This document shows positions 28,751-38,270 of a stretch of 64,000 nucleotides of DNA, in pieces. The stretch is from Nitrospira sp. (GTDB taxonomy: Bacteria > Nitrospirota > Nitrospiria > Nitrospirales > Nitrospiraceae), in assembly GCA_024998565.1 (NCBI GenBank), contig JACOEM010000016.1, positions 1-64,000 of the forward strand, read 5' to 3'. Each line of letters starts with the position of its first letter. Position 1 is the first letter of the stretch. Below the pieces are notes generated by a model. The model was given only the letters and a program-made list of their open reading frames with translations. It did no database searches and was not told the DNA's origin. Made by a program: the position numbers and the translations under genes.

Positions 28751-29350
28751 CTAATTGTTTCGATATTCGTCTGCGTCGTCGAGGAGATCTTCCGACTTTT
28801 CCAGATAGTCCACATCGTCGTCTTCACCATCGAGTCCGAGCTCTTCTTCGATCTCTTCCTCGATTTCTTCCGACACATCCTCAAGGTCTTCAGCCATCTC
28901 TTCTTCGTCGTCGAGGTCCAGCGGTTGAGGCTCGGGTTCCACCTTCGCCACCTTGCTGACCTCCGGCACCGAAGGCTTCACAGGTTTCGACTCAGGAACC
29001 ACGGCAGCTGGCTCGACTGGAGACTTGACCTTGGGAGGCACAGGCTTGGGCTTGGGTTTGGGCTTCACGGCAGGCTTGACGGCTTTCGACGCCGGCTTCA
29101 CCGCTTTGGAGACGGGCTTGGCCTTAGAAGGACGCTTAGCCGCTGCGGCCGGCTTTTTGGTCACTTTTTTTGCCGGCTTGACGGCTTTCTTGGCGGCAGG
29201 TTTCCCCTTTACCGCTACCGCCTTCTTGGCCTTCACAGGCTTCTTAGCTGCCACGGCTTTCTTCGGCTTCGCCGCCTTTTTCCCCGCGACTTTTTTCGGC
29301 CGCGAGGCTTTGGCAGCAACGCGTTTCTTTTTCACGATTTTCTTCGCCAT
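28751..29350 (-). CDS. Histone H1-like Lys/Ala/Pro-rich protein with acidic tail
   Basis: 199 residues. Residues 1-125 are almost entirely Lys, Ala, Pro and Val in KKA, KPKKAV and AKKPVK repeats, like the C-terminal tail of histone H1 and bacterial Hc1/AlgP proteins. They end in a KPKPKPKP run. Residues 145-199 switch to a strongly acidic tail (EEIEEEIEEELGLDGEDDD). ATG 29350 follows GAGGAGG. The basic part likely binds DNA or RNA; the acidic tail could be self-inhibitory or a protein contact. Both statements are inference from composition. Confidence 0.7.
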   Translation of the reverse strand: MAKKIVKKKRVAAKASRPKKVAGKKAAKPKKAVAAKKPVKAKKAVAVKGKPAAKKAVKPAKKVTKKPAAAAKRPSKAKPVSKAVKPASKAVKPAVKPKPKPKPVPPKVKSPVEPAAVVPESKPVKPSVPEVSKVAKVEPEPQPLDLDDEEEMAEDLEDVSEEIEEEIEEELGLDGEDDDVDYLEKSEDLLDDADEYRNN

Positions 29351-29561
29351 TCCACGTCCTCCTCTCAGGTCTTCAGCATGGCACGTCGGTGGTAAAGCGG
29401 CCTCCATCTAGCATGAACAACCAGGTTCTTGCAACCATCCGGTACGCGTGGCAGACTGTGCCAAACTGCAACGCTGTCGCGCCCCTCCAATCGTTCACAT
29501 TCGTGACACCGGCGCCGCCCGTAGGCCGACTGAATCCTTCCGTCGGGAACCTGTCTCTATG

Positions 29562-29567
29562 TATAAT
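29562..29567 (+). promoter_or_regulatory. Consensus -10 box for the cupredoxin gene
   Basis: A perfect TATAAT lies 33 bases upstream of ATG 29601. The -35 region 17 bases before it (TCCGTC) is poor, so activation by another factor is possible. Confidence 0.45.
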
Positions 29568-29600
29568 AGAAGTATCTTTATCCAGGGGAATGATAACGCG

Positions 29601-29975
29601 ATGAGCTGGCGAATGATCCTCCTCGTATTGGCAACAAGTACTCTGATAGCCTGGCCGACTTCTGCGACCCCGCCGGCAACGCAAGTCCTGATGGACAGCG
29701 GATCACCCTATTATGTGCCTGCAGCGGTGACCGTCACCGCCGGCGGCGCCATCCGCTGGGAAAATCCAACGCCCACCCACCATACCGTGACCCATGATGC
29801 CTGTTTTGAAGACAGCGGCCGCTGCGCCTTCGATTCCGGTGCTGTGGAGCCGGGGGGAGTTTATACGATCCCTAGCCTCCCGCCCGGCCGTTATCCCTAC
29901 CAATGCCGTATTCATCCCATTATGCGCGGCATGATCATCGTGACGGAGTCGCCGCTGCTTCCCTCGCAGACGTAG
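29601..29975 (+). CDS. Cupredoxin (amicyanin/plastocyanin-like)
   Basis: 124 residues: signal peptide (ILLVLATSTLIAWPTSA) and one type 1 copper domain. Ligands are readable: His61 in PTPTHHTVTHD, then Cys102, His105 and Met108 in YPYQCRIHPIM. The CxxHxxM spacing matches amicyanin rather than plant plastocyanin. It is expected to carry single electrons in the periplasm. ATG 29601 gives a compact signal; earlier in-frame ATGs would not. It lies 81 bases upstream of the PqqD-methyltransferase gene on the same strand. Confidence 0.82.
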   Translation: MSWRMILLVLATSTLIAWPTSATPPATQVLMDSGSPYYVPAAVTVTAGGAIRWENPTPTHHTVTHDACFEDSGRCAFDSGAVEPGGVYTIPSLPPGRYPYQCRIHPIMRGMIIVTESPLLPSQT

Positions 29976-30056
29976 CCAGTCCTCCTCATCGAAGTTCTTG
30001 CGCGTCGGCGCTGCGCTCGTGTAGGCTGCGGCTTTTCGTGCGCAGGACCTAACCAG

Positions 30057-31550
30057 ATGAAAGCTGCGGCAGCCATCCAAGAGCCCCTCACCCTGAGCGG
30101 CGACACCCTGAGCCTGATTGCCTGGCGTATTCCCGACCTCGTGGCCTACCAGCATGCCTTCGACGAATGGTGGCTGGCTCCGCTCGACGACGATTTTCCG
30201 CTCGTCCGGCTCAATGCCGTCGGAATTGAAATGCTCACCTCCATGAACGGCCACATTACGGTGGGCGCACTCCTGGAGAAGTACGGTAATAAGATCTGCG
30301 GCCCGGACGGCCAGCCAGGGACCTGGCACCTGGCACGCTGGTCCACGCCTAATTATTCGCTCTGCTACTTCGGCACGGAGCCGCCCGGAGGCCATCGCCA
30401 CAAAGCCAAATGGGACCTGCTCTTGCAACAAATCCGGGAAGGCTGGTCGGGGCAGCAGGAGTTCGAAGGTGAGGAACACCTCGAAGACTTCCATGTCCAC
30501 GAGTTGAAGGAAAGCGACTTGGAGGACGGGCACTTCGATCTGATCGAAACCACCGTGTCCCACCTTTTTCGGGAACCCTGCGAAGCACTGGGTGGCACGA
30601 CCTATGGTCGCCTGCTCATGCGCCAGATGCGCCGGCTTGGCTGGTTCAAACCGAAACCCAAAGTCATTGTCGAGATCGGTGGCGGATTGGGTTATGTCGC
30701 CCGCGAACTAGGACAGGAACTACTGCCGTTCGAGAAACAGGGCATCCAATACGTTTCGCTGGATGTCACACGCCCGTTCCTGCAGCTCCAGGCCAAACGC
30801 GCGAGAGCGGGCGGTTGGACCGGCGCTGGCACCCATGCCAACGGCGAATGTCTACCCTTCAAAGATAATTCCGTCGACCTCATCATCGACAACGAAAACA
30901 TGGCCGACATGACACCGGTGAAGCTCAGCCGTAAGGAGCTCACGGAAGGCATAGGCGAGACCGCACAACATCAAGAAGCGCTAGATTGGATCAGGCGGCT
31001 GAGGTTGCCGCTTGAGAAGGAATTGCCCGAAGAAGTGATCTTCAATCTGGGACCGATGCGGTTCGTGGCCGAAGTCTGGCGGGTACTCAAGCCGGGCGGT
31101 CGGGCATTTCTCACGGAGTTTGGCGTCGAAGAAGGTTGGCCCGCCGCCGTGAAGCTCCCCCACCACACGGAATACGAGGTGCAGTACAACCACCTGCGAC
31201 AAGCGGTACGTTGGCTTGGCTTTCAGGAGCGGTACCTGTCACTCCCGCAGTTTTTGCAGATCAAACCGGACACGAAAGTCCTCTGCACCGGCGCGGCCTA
31301 TACGATTCAACGATTCTGTCAGGGACTGGGGCAGAACTTTTCTGTGCGGGCCTACACGGAAAGTGAGCTCACCAAGACCTTGGGCGACATCCTTCCCAAG
31401 CTCCAGGGGTGTCATTACCACGACATCGCCGACCCGGCCTGGTTCGGCCTTATCGACTTCAAGGTGCTGCTGCTCGAAAAGCCGGGCGGCATCCCCCAAC
31501 CGACCTTCACCGAACAGAAGAGCGGCCTCCGCTGGTATTCGCAGCGATAA
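30057..31550 (+). CDS. SAM-dependent methyltransferase with PqqD-like N-terminus
   Basis: 497 residues. Residues 45-80 (LVRLNAVGIEMLTSMNGHITVGALLEKYG) follow the PqqD / RiPP-recognition-element pattern; the key part is LNAVGIEMLTSMNGHITV. A Rossmann methyltransferase domain starts near 203 with motif I VEIGGGLGYVA, an acidic residue after strand 2 (YVSLDVTRPFL), DNSVDLIIDNENMAD as motif IV, and a VLKPGGRAFLTEFG post-motif. The last 130 residues have no recognised domain. The target is unknown; the N-terminal domain suggests peptide or protein binding. The cupredoxin upstream may share its transcript. Confidence 0.7.
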   Translation: MKAAAAIQEPLTLSGDTLSLIAWRIPDLVAYQHAFDEWWLAPLDDDFPLVRLNAVGIEMLTSMNGHITVGALLEKYGNKICGPDGQPGTWHLARWSTPNYSLCYFGTEPPGGHRHKAKWDLLLQQIREGWSGQQEFEGEEHLEDFHVHELKESDLEDGHFDLIETTVSHLFREPCEALGGTTYGRLLMRQMRRLGWFKPKPKVIVEIGGGLGYVARELGQELLPFEKQGIQYVSLDVTRPFLQLQAKRARAGGWTGAGTHANGECLPFKDNSVDLIIDNENMADMTPVKLSRKELTEGIGETAQHQEALDWIRRLRLPLEKELPEEVIFNLGPMRFVAEVWRVLKPGGRAFLTEFGVEEGWPAAVKLPHHTEYEVQYNHLRQAVRWLGFQERYLSLPQFLQIKPDTKVLCTGAAYTIQRFCQGLGQNFSVRAYTESELTKTLGDILPKLQGCHYHDIADPAWFGLIDFKVLLLEKPGGIPQPTFTEQKSGLRWYSQR

Positions 31551-31605
31551 GGTTCAGACAATTCCTTGATTGACATTGATCAACAATCGCTCGAACGATA
31601 TGGAC

Positions 31606-32592
31606 CTACCGACCACAGGCAAGATGTATCAGCACACCCTCGCGCAACCCCAAATCGCTGACCAGCAGACTCGGCATCCCCAATGTCTCCATCACCGTAC
31701 ACAGGATCACCGCACCCGCGGCAATGACGTCTTCCCGGCCGTGTTCAAGCCCAGGCAGGCCTTCCCGTTGCGCCTTCGAACAACTGAGTAGCTGCAACTC
31801 CAACTGCTTCACCCTATCCAGCGTGAGCGTGTAGTTGTGAATCCTTGCCGGTTCATAGGCAGGCAACTGCTGAGCCATTGCAGCCATCGCAGTGATAGTT
31901 CCAGCGGTGCCGACGAACGTAACTCCTGGCAACCATGGCATCGCTGCTATTGCAGTGGTGGTTTCCCGGCGCACCCAGTCTCGCGCTTCCTGCACCTCGG
32001 TTAAGGTCGGTGGATCACTGTGCAAGATGCGTTCGCACAACCGCACGACACCGATATCGATGGATCTCGCCAGCGTCGCCTGGCCGGGCCGGTCCAGGAT
32101 AAACTCGGTGCTCCCTCCTCCGATATCCAACGCCAGCAGATCCGTCACGCCAGGGGGCAGGCCGGAACGGATGCCAAGCATCGTTCGGCGGGCCTCCTCT
32201 TCGCCGGAAATGATTTCAATTTCGAACCCGGCTTCCCGTCGAACCAAGCCTAGGAATTCTTCACGATTCCCGGCGTCGCGCACGGCGCTGGTCGCCACGG
32301 CCGTTGCCGCGTCAACATGATAGCTCTCGATGACCTGACGCCATTCCTTCAACGTGGCCACCACCCGTGCCATGGCATCGGGACGCAGCACGCGATCCCG
32401 ATCTACCCCTTGGCCGAGCCGGAGAATGCGCCGGTCCGATTGGAGTTCCCGCAACTCTCCGGCAGAGGTCAGTTCTGCTATGAGCAAACGGCAGGTGAGT
32501 GTCCCGATATCGATACCGGCAAAAATTCGAGGAGAGGCCGTTGTCTGGTTGGTCATCGGCTGAGGTTCACGGTCCTTCGAGCGTGATGTCAT
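31606..32592 (-). CDS. Ppx/GppA family exopolyphosphatase / pppGpp phosphatase
   Basis: 328 residues, the short single-phosphatase-domain form. Family motifs: GIDIGTLTCRLLIAEL (P-loop 1), TSAVRDAGNREEFL, ISGEEEARRTMLGIRSGLP, LALDIGGGSTEFIL (P-loop 2) and FVGTAGTITAMAAM. The HD-like C-terminal domain of long Ppx is absent, so the protein resembles Aquifex-type GppA/Ppx. Start at 32592 overlaps the preceding gene; ATG 32556 is an alternative nearer the P-loop. It hydrolyses polyphosphate or pppGpp; which one cannot be read from sequence. Confidence 0.88.
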   Translation of the reverse strand: MTSRSKDREPQPMTNQTTASPRIFAGIDIGTLTCRLLIAELTSAGELRELQSDRRILRLGQGVDRDRVLRPDAMARVVATLKEWRQVIESYHVDAATAVATSAVRDAGNREEFLGLVRREAGFEIEIISGEEEARRTMLGIRSGLPPGVTDLLALDIGGGSTEFILDRPGQATLARSIDIGVVRLCERILHSDPPTLTEVQEARDWVRRETTTAIAAMPWLPGVTFVGTAGTITAMAAMAQQLPAYEPARIHNYTLTLDRVKQLELQLLSCSKAQREGLPGLEHGREDVIAAGAVILCTVMETLGMPSLLVSDLGLREGVLIHLACGR

Positions 32593-32893
32593 TCATTTCC
32601 AGGAGCAACTTGGTGCGTTCATCCTGCAGCGTCCGCACCTGTTGCATCAGGCGGGTGATTTCAGAATCGGACAGGATACGGTCTGCCGATTCACCACGAT
32701 CGTGCAACGCAATCGTCCGTTCGCCGATGTCCCCGTGGAGATCGTCAAGCTGCTGATCCACCTTTCGCAATTCCAGGCGATAGCGAAGTAACTCGCCCTC
32801 TTCCAATGCACGAGTGGCGGCTTTGGCCGTGCCGTGCCGCAATGTCACCCAGCCGGCCCGCAAATCGTGACTCAAGCGCTGCAACATTCCCAT
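32567..32893 (-). CDS. Hypothetical coiled-coil protein
   Basis: 108 residues, highly charged and predicted helical, with heptad-like spacing in residues 30-105 (ELRKVDQQLDDLHGDIGER and LMQQVRTLQDERTKLLLEM). No signal or membrane segment. It sits between recG and the Ppx/GppA gene on the same strand and overlaps the latter's longer start, so it is likely co-transcribed. Family not recognised. Confidence 0.55.
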   Translation of the reverse strand: MGMLQRLSHDLRAGWVTLRHGTAKAATRALEEGELLRYRLELRKVDQQLDDLHGDIGERTIALHDRGESADRILSDSEITRLMQQVRTLQDERTKLLLEMNDITLEGP

Positions 32894-32930
32894 CGATCAC
32901 CCCTCCGCTAAACCGGCAGCAGCTATGCCG

Positions 32931-35492
32931 CTAACTGACATCTCCTAAGGCCAGCTTGCCTCGCCAGCGTCGAAGCATGGCGGCTTTGAATGCCTGGTGC
33001 TGGGGTAACGTCAGGCCCGGATCCTGCTCCAGCAATGTCACGGCTTCCTGCCTGGCCTGCTCCAACAATTGCGCGTCCCGCATCAGATTCGCAGCCCGAA
33101 ACTCCGGCACCCCCCACTGACGCAACCCCAGAAATTCACCCGGGCCTCTTATGCGGAGGTCTTCTTCGGCGATGACAAATCCATCGTTCGAATTCACAAG
33201 CGCAGCCAGCCGTTGTTGCGCACCGGAGGCATTCTCCTCCGGCCGACCGTGACGACTGACTCGCGCCCTGGCCTCTCGCGCAAGATACGTCGCCATCAGA
33301 ATACAGAGCGATTGTTGCGCTCCACGACCGACACGCCCTCGCAATTGATGTAACTGCGCTAATCCGAATCGTTCGGCATGCTCGATGACCATCACTGTCG
33401 CGTTCGGCACGTCCACCCCGACCTCAATCACGGTTGTGGCCACGAGGACCTGAATTGCCCCGGCCTTGAACGCCGCCATGGTACGCTCTTTTTCCGCGGT
33501 CGGAAGCCGGCCGTGCAACAAGCCGACCCGCGCCTGAGGAAAGATCTCGCGCTGCAGATGTTCCGCACCCTGAATGGCCGCCTTGAGATCCACCTTCTCG
33601 GATTCCTCGACCAGCGGATAGACGATATACACCTGACGCCCGGCCTTCAACTCATCTCCCACCAGCTGCCAGGTCTTGTGACGTTGCCCGTCGGTATAGA
33701 GCAAGGTTCGCACCGGTTTGCGGCCCGGCGGCAACATATCGATCACCGATACATCCAAGTCTCCATAAACGGTCATGGCCAGGGTTCTCGGAATCGGCGT
33801 CGCCGTCATCACCAGCACGTCCGGTCGATACCCTTTCTCCAGCAACGTCTTCCTTTGCAGGACGCCGAACTTGTGCTGTTCATCGACAATCGCCAGGCCA
33901 AGCTTCGCGAACCGCACCTTCTTTTGAATCAATGCATGGGTGCCGATCGCGACCTGCGCAACGCCGGACTCCAACTGCTTCAGCGTCTCGTTTCGGTCTT
34001 TTGCCTTACCGCCGCTGGTCAGAAGCACTGCCTTCAATCCCACGGCCTCCAGCAAGGGGGCGAGATTCAGATAGTGCTGTTCGGCCAGAATTTCGGTAGG
34101 GACCATCAACGCCGTCTGGCAGCCCGATCCACACGCCATCACCAGGGCATGCAGCGCCACCACGGTTTTCCCGGACCCGACATCCCCCTGCACCAGGCGA
34201 TTCATCGGCCGGGAACTCACCATATCAGCTTGAATCTCGCGAAACACGCGTTCCTGCGCGGAAGTCAGCGTAAAGGGCAGAGCCTTCGCCAATTGCTTCA
34301 GCTGCGGCACGTGAGGATTGAACCGAATTGCTTTGGGCTCTTCCTTCATCTCCCGCTGGCGAAGCACTATGGCTGCCTGCAACAGCAACAGTTCTTCGAA
34401 TGCCAACCGTCGGTGGGCAGACGTCACCCCCTGATCCAGAGCGGCCAGATCCGTCTTCGGCAGAGGAAAATGCACCTGCTGAATCGCCTCGCCAATAGGC
34501 GGTAGCCGATGGCGTGCACGGACAGACAGCGGCAGTACCTCCTCCATGTCAGCCCCATACTCCGCGAGTAACCCCTGCATCAAGACTCGCATCTGGCGCG
34601 AGGTCCATCCCTTCGTTTCATGGTAGATTGGAACGATGCGCCCCACATGGAGTAACTCATCCTCGCCGCCGCTCAGGACCTCAAATTGCGTCGCTTCCAA
34701 CCGCACATCGGTCCACCCACCCCGACCGGCCGCCACCCGCCCGGACATCATGACCCGCAGTCCTTCCTTCAACACATCTTCCAGGTATGGTTGATTAAAA
34801 AACACCGCATGCACAGTCCCCGTCGTGTCCTGAACCGCCACATCGAGAATCGACAGCCGGCGAACGCGCGCACGCGTTGCCTCTGCCCGAGTGATCACGC
34901 CGCAAACGCTCCGTGTAGCCCCCGGCACAAGCTCGGCCACCGGCGTGATGACCGAACGATCTTCATACCGCCATGGTAACGTCCACAAGGCCTGCTCAAC
35001 AGTGTGCGCGCCCAGCCGCTCCAGCAAGAGGGTTCGCTTGGGACCAACTCCTTTTGCATATTGAATCGACAGCTCCCACAGTGGCCGGGCAGGACTGGAC
35101 TGAACCGGGGCAAGTTGCACTAGGCTCTCCCTCGGAGACCTCGCTGGTTGACTCACCGATCGTGCGTCCCCTTGTAAGCGAGTGAGCAGCGCCAGCGCTT
35201 TCGTGAGCCGATCCTGTTGTTCGAGGGGGGTGAGTCGTGTGTGGAAATCGACAAACAGGTTGCGCAGCGAGAGCAGTTCCGTCTCCAGCGCTCGCGGATA
35301 GACCCGCTCGCCAAGAGTGCCAATCACCTGTTCCGACACAAAACGGTCAAGATTTCTGACCGTCGGGAGATGGGCATAGGCATCGCGACAAGCAAATTCA
35401 ATCGGTCTGCTTACGCGATGCAGGAAGGCTTGGAACGGATCGTGAGAGTCAGCGGATTCAGGACGTGGCATCCTGAAGCGGGATCGTACCAC
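32931..35492 (-). CDS. recG: ATP-dependent DNA helicase RecG
   Basis: 853 residues; typical RecG is about 690-820. The first about 130 residues are an extra N-terminal domain (as in several phyla), then the wedge OB domain, then the helicase core: Walker A QGDVGSGKTVVA, Walker B with VDEQHKFGV (DExH type), and motif VI LRGRVGRGAQQSLC. It remodels stalled forks and Holliday junctions. GTG 35492 follows AGGTAGCT; ATG 35471 is another candidate. It is divergent from the TPR peptidase gene. Confidence 0.95.
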   Translation of the reverse strand: MVRSRFRMPRPESADSHDPFQAFLHRVSRPIEFACRDAYAHLPTVRNLDRFVSEQVIGTLGERVYPRALETELLSLRNLFVDFHTRLTPLEQQDRLTKALALLTRLQGDARSVSQPARSPRESLVQLAPVQSSPARPLWELSIQYAKGVGPKRTLLLERLGAHTVEQALWTLPWRYEDRSVITPVAELVPGATRSVCGVITRAEATRARVRRLSILDVAVQDTTGTVHAVFFNQPYLEDVLKEGLRVMMSGRVAAGRGGWTDVRLEATQFEVLSGGEDELLHVGRIVPIYHETKGWTSRQMRVLMQGLLAEYGADMEEVLPLSVRARHRLPPIGEAIQQVHFPLPKTDLAALDQGVTSAHRRLAFEELLLLQAAIVLRQREMKEEPKAIRFNPHVPQLKQLAKALPFTLTSAQERVFREIQADMVSSRPMNRLVQGDVGSGKTVVALHALVMACGSGCQTALMVPTEILAEQHYLNLAPLLEAVGLKAVLLTSGGKAKDRNETLKQLESGVAQVAIGTHALIQKKVRFAKLGLAIVDEQHKFGVLQRKTLLEKGYRPDVLVMTATPIPRTLAMTVYGDLDVSVIDMLPPGRKPVRTLLYTDGQRHKTWQLVGDELKAGRQVYIVYPLVEESEKVDLKAAIQGAEHLQREIFPQARVGLLHGRLPTAEKERTMAAFKAGAIQVLVATTVIEVGVDVPNATVMVIEHAERFGLAQLHQLRGRVGRGAQQSLCILMATYLAREARARVSRHGRPEENASGAQQRLAALVNSNDGFVIAEEDLRIRGPGEFLGLRQWGVPEFRAANLMRDAQLLEQARQEAVTLLEQDPGLTLPQHQAFKAAMLRRWRGKLALGDVS

Positions 35493-35633
35493 AGCTACCT
35501 GGACGGCTCAACGAGGGGACTTTTGCCGAACCATAGTCAGCCGGACAGACCCGGGCTGCTTTTTCAACTTTCCTTTGTCCACTCTCGGCTCGGTGGTACA
35601 GTGAATTCGCGTAGGATTCACGGAAGGACACCT

Positions 35634-37076
35634 ATGTATCGACGCAATATCAAACATATCCTTGGGCCTCTCGCCGTGTTGATCGGTATCTTTATTTTCT
35701 ATCAAACATGGCTGAAGCCTCACTATTTCCACGATACACCTGCGCCCCCCCCGCAGGTCATCATCGAGGAGACCGCCCCTGCGTCGAACGCTCCTGTTGC
35801 CCCATCGCAGGAACGTACCGTGCCGGAGATCAAACGGTCGAGGACCATCGATCCCGTTAGCATTCCAGTTCCAAGGCATTCCGAACTGCTCGGAACCATT
35901 CATGAGGAACTCGAAAAACACAATATTGCCTTAGCAGAGACGAAACTGGAGGAACTGCCGTCATCGATCTTGACGGAATCCGCTACCAAGCGGCATGTTG
36001 CCATCCTGTGGAATAACCTCGGAATCCTCCAGGAGAGAAGTGGAGGGACCGAAGTTTCCGTGAAGGCATTTAAGAAGGCGGTCGCGCTCGACCCTCAAAA
36101 TCCGATTGCCCACCTCAATCTCGCCCATGCTTACTGGGGGTTGCGGGACCCCGCACTCACGGAAGACTTCCTCCGGAAAGTCGTGGCACTGTCGCCGGAT
36201 GAGCCATTCCCCCATGTTGCCTTGGCAGACCTGCTACAGGAGAAGGATCACCTCCCCGAGGCCGGCAAACACCTCGCACAGGCCAAAGAGCGAATTAAGA
36301 AAGACCCTGGTCTTCAGTCTTACCTGAAGGCAGTCACGACGAAAGTACATCGCGTCGAGAAAGTTGAAGATAAATTCTCGACGCACAGCAGCGTTCACTT
36401 CACCGTCAAATACGATGGGGGTGACGACCCGGACACGTGGACCACCGTGCTGGATATTCTTGAAGAGGCCTATCGGGAAATCGGTCAGAAATTCAATTTT
36501 TTCCCGTCAAAGCCGATCATCGTGGTCCTGCACACAAAGAATCAGTTTCAAGGCGCCACGGGAAGCCCCAGTTGGGCGGATGGCCTGTTCGATCCCGTCC
36601 TTGGGCGCATTCAAATCCCAACCCAAGGCGCTGCAACCGATCGGGCTTGGCTGACTCGAGTGCTTCGTCACGAATTTGTGCATGCCCTGATTCATGAGGA
36701 ATTGGGAGCAACCGGCGGAATGATTCCAACCTGGCTGAATGAAGGTCTGGCAATGCAACTGGCCGGTGATCCCTGGCAAGAGGTGAGCGGCGTCACGCCC
36801 GGTGAGCACAACCTGGTTCCTTTAACAACGCTTGAGGGGAGTTGGGAAAGTCTCCCTGCGGAGAAGGTCGGTCTCGCTTATAGGGAAGCCCATGCCGCCA
36901 CGCACTATCTCATCGAACGGTTCGGCATGCACAAGGTTCACGAAGTGTTGCTCCACCTGAAGGCCCGACAGACAATTGCCGCCGCCATGCAGGATAGGCT
37001 ACTGCTGTCCTACGATCACTTCCAGCAGCAATGGGCGGACAGCCTGGGCTCCACAGTGGTTCCGCCAAAATCCTAA
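35634..37076 (+). CDS. Membrane-anchored TPR protein with gluzincin peptidase domain
   Basis: 480 residues. One N-terminal membrane helix (ILGPLAVLIGIFIFYQTW) is followed by a Pro-rich linker, then TPR units at about 120-220 (WNNLGILQERSGGTEVSVKAFKKAV; key repeat AHLNLAHAYWGLRDPALTE). A metallopeptidase domain carries the zinc motif HEFVHALIHE at 346-355 and the downstream Glu in WLNEGLAMQLAG, the gluzincin arrangement. ATG 35634 follows GGAAGGACACCT; the upstream open frame to 35217 overlaps recG and is rejected. Periplasmic protease of unknown target. Confidence 0.8.
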   Translation: MYRRNIKHILGPLAVLIGIFIFYQTWLKPHYFHDTPAPPPQVIIEETAPASNAPVAPSQERTVPEIKRSRTIDPVSIPVPRHSELLGTIHEELEKHNIALAETKLEELPSSILTESATKRHVAILWNNLGILQERSGGTEVSVKAFKKAVALDPQNPIAHLNLAHAYWGLRDPALTEDFLRKVVALSPDEPFPHVALADLLQEKDHLPEAGKHLAQAKERIKKDPGLQSYLKAVTTKVHRVEKVEDKFSTHSSVHFTVKYDGGDDPDTWTTVLDILEEAYREIGQKFNFFPSKPIIVVLHTKNQFQGATGSPSWADGLFDPVLGRIQIPTQGAATDRAWLTRVLRHEFVHALIHEELGATGGMIPTWLNEGLAMQLAGDPWQEVSGVTPGEHNLVPLTTLEGSWESLPAEKVGLAYREAHAATHYLIERFGMHKVHEVLLHLKARQTIAAAMQDRLLLSYDHFQQQWADSLGSTVVPPKS

Positions 37077-37079
37077 AGG

Positions 37080-38036
37080 CTATCGCAGCTTCGTCTGATA
37101 GGCCTCACGCCCCGGCGAGGCGCTAGGATTCCAAGATGGAATGGCCTGAGGATGCGCACGAAGCTCAGGCTCGGTCGAGGGCTCCCCAATGCGATCCACT
37201 TGCTCGAACGAATCCTCCCACAAGAGCGTTCCGGATGTGCGATCGTAGGTCCGTACAACCAAATCAAAAATATGTCCGATCGGATCACCGACCGGCCTGA
37301 CGAACAGCCCACCGAATAACACCCCTTCGATCCGAGCGCGCTTCCGAACCCCTGGAGCGAACTGATCCTGCCAGACAAGTCCACCTGTAAAAGGATTGAC
37401 GGCGCGAACCGAGAAGAGGGTCTGAAGCTTAGTGGTGCTGGAGACCGATACCTTTAGCACCGATGTACGGCTCGGGATGATCGTCGCGCTGGCTCTCGTC
37501 GGGCCACCTTCCCCCACTTTCAGCAAATTCAACTGCCCTTCCCAGAGAAACCTTCCCGTTTCTGCGTCATACACTCTCAACATGAAGGCTGATTTCCCTT
37601 TGGAGTCAGTTCCAATGCCGCCGGCAAAAATGCGCCCTCTATTCCCATCATGTTCGGCGGCGCCCTCTTCCTTCACGTTCACATCGAACGAATCCTCCGA
37701 CAGGATGGCGCCTGACAGCGCATCGTACGTCCGAACCGTAATCATTGAGAGCCCGGCCGCCTGAAACCCAAACCCGGCTGCCAACACGTCTGAATGATCG
37801 GCAGGCGCTTGGGCCACGACCTTCCCGCTAAATCCAGAAGTACCCTCGCTGCCGGCGGAAAAATAAGATGGGGCAGCCGAGGAAAGTGTAGAAAATAGCA
37901 GAAGGGCACCCGTCGACCACAATATCACTGCCAATCGTCGCTCTCTTGCTCCACGGTTAAACCCTCTCGATCTTCCACCTAATCGCGTTCCAACAATCCA
38001 GCCCGCGATGATTTTTCGGAATGTATGTAGGGCCAC
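37080..38036 (-). CDS. Exported protein with PQQ-like repeat strands
   Basis: 318 residues. After a long basic N-terminus there is a signal helix (VILWSTGALLLFSTLSSAAPS). The mature part repeats a beta motif YDxxTGxxLWEDxF three or four times (YDAETGRFLWEGQL, VNPFTGGLVWQDQF, YDRTSGTLLWEDSF), similar to PQQ-enzyme propeller strands but too few for a full propeller. GTG 38036 follows AGGGAGG by five bases. It converges with the TPR peptidase, three bases apart. Function unknown. Confidence 0.6.
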   Translation of the reverse strand: MALHTFRKIIAGWIVGTRLGGRSRGFNRGARERRLAVILWSTGALLLFSTLSSAAPSYFSAGSEGTSGFSGKVVAQAPADHSDVLAAGFGFQAAGLSMITVRTYDALSGAILSEDSFDVNVKEEGAAEHDGNRGRIFAGGIGTDSKGKSAFMLRVYDAETGRFLWEGQLNLLKVGEGGPTRASATIIPSRTSVLKVSVSSTTKLQTLFSVRAVNPFTGGLVWQDQFAPGVRKRARIEGVLFGGLFVRPVGDPIGHIFDLVVRTYDRTSGTLLWEDSFEQVDRIGEPSTEPELRAHPQAIPSWNPSASPGREAYQTKLR

Positions 38037-38270
38037 GTGTGCCTCCCTGTTGAGAGGCGGATTCTCACGCGAATACCTGCGCGCCGTAAATCACACAGCG
38101 GCCTAGGCCGCCCCCTCGATGGTTGGGTACACGGCGGCATCTCCGATGATCTTGGCCTTGCAAGAACAAGAAGATTCCTGCTTATGGAACCGGCGGAGAT
38201 AGTCTCCAGTGGAACAGGAGAGGGGCCAGGGGAACTTGCGGTGGGCAAATACGGCAGCTATAGTGCCGCT

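Noticed and set aside
35217..35633. Upstream extension of the TPR peptidase frame
   Set aside because: It overlaps the recG 5' end on the other strand, lacks a ribosome site and would bury the membrane anchor; ATG 35634 has GGAAGGA.
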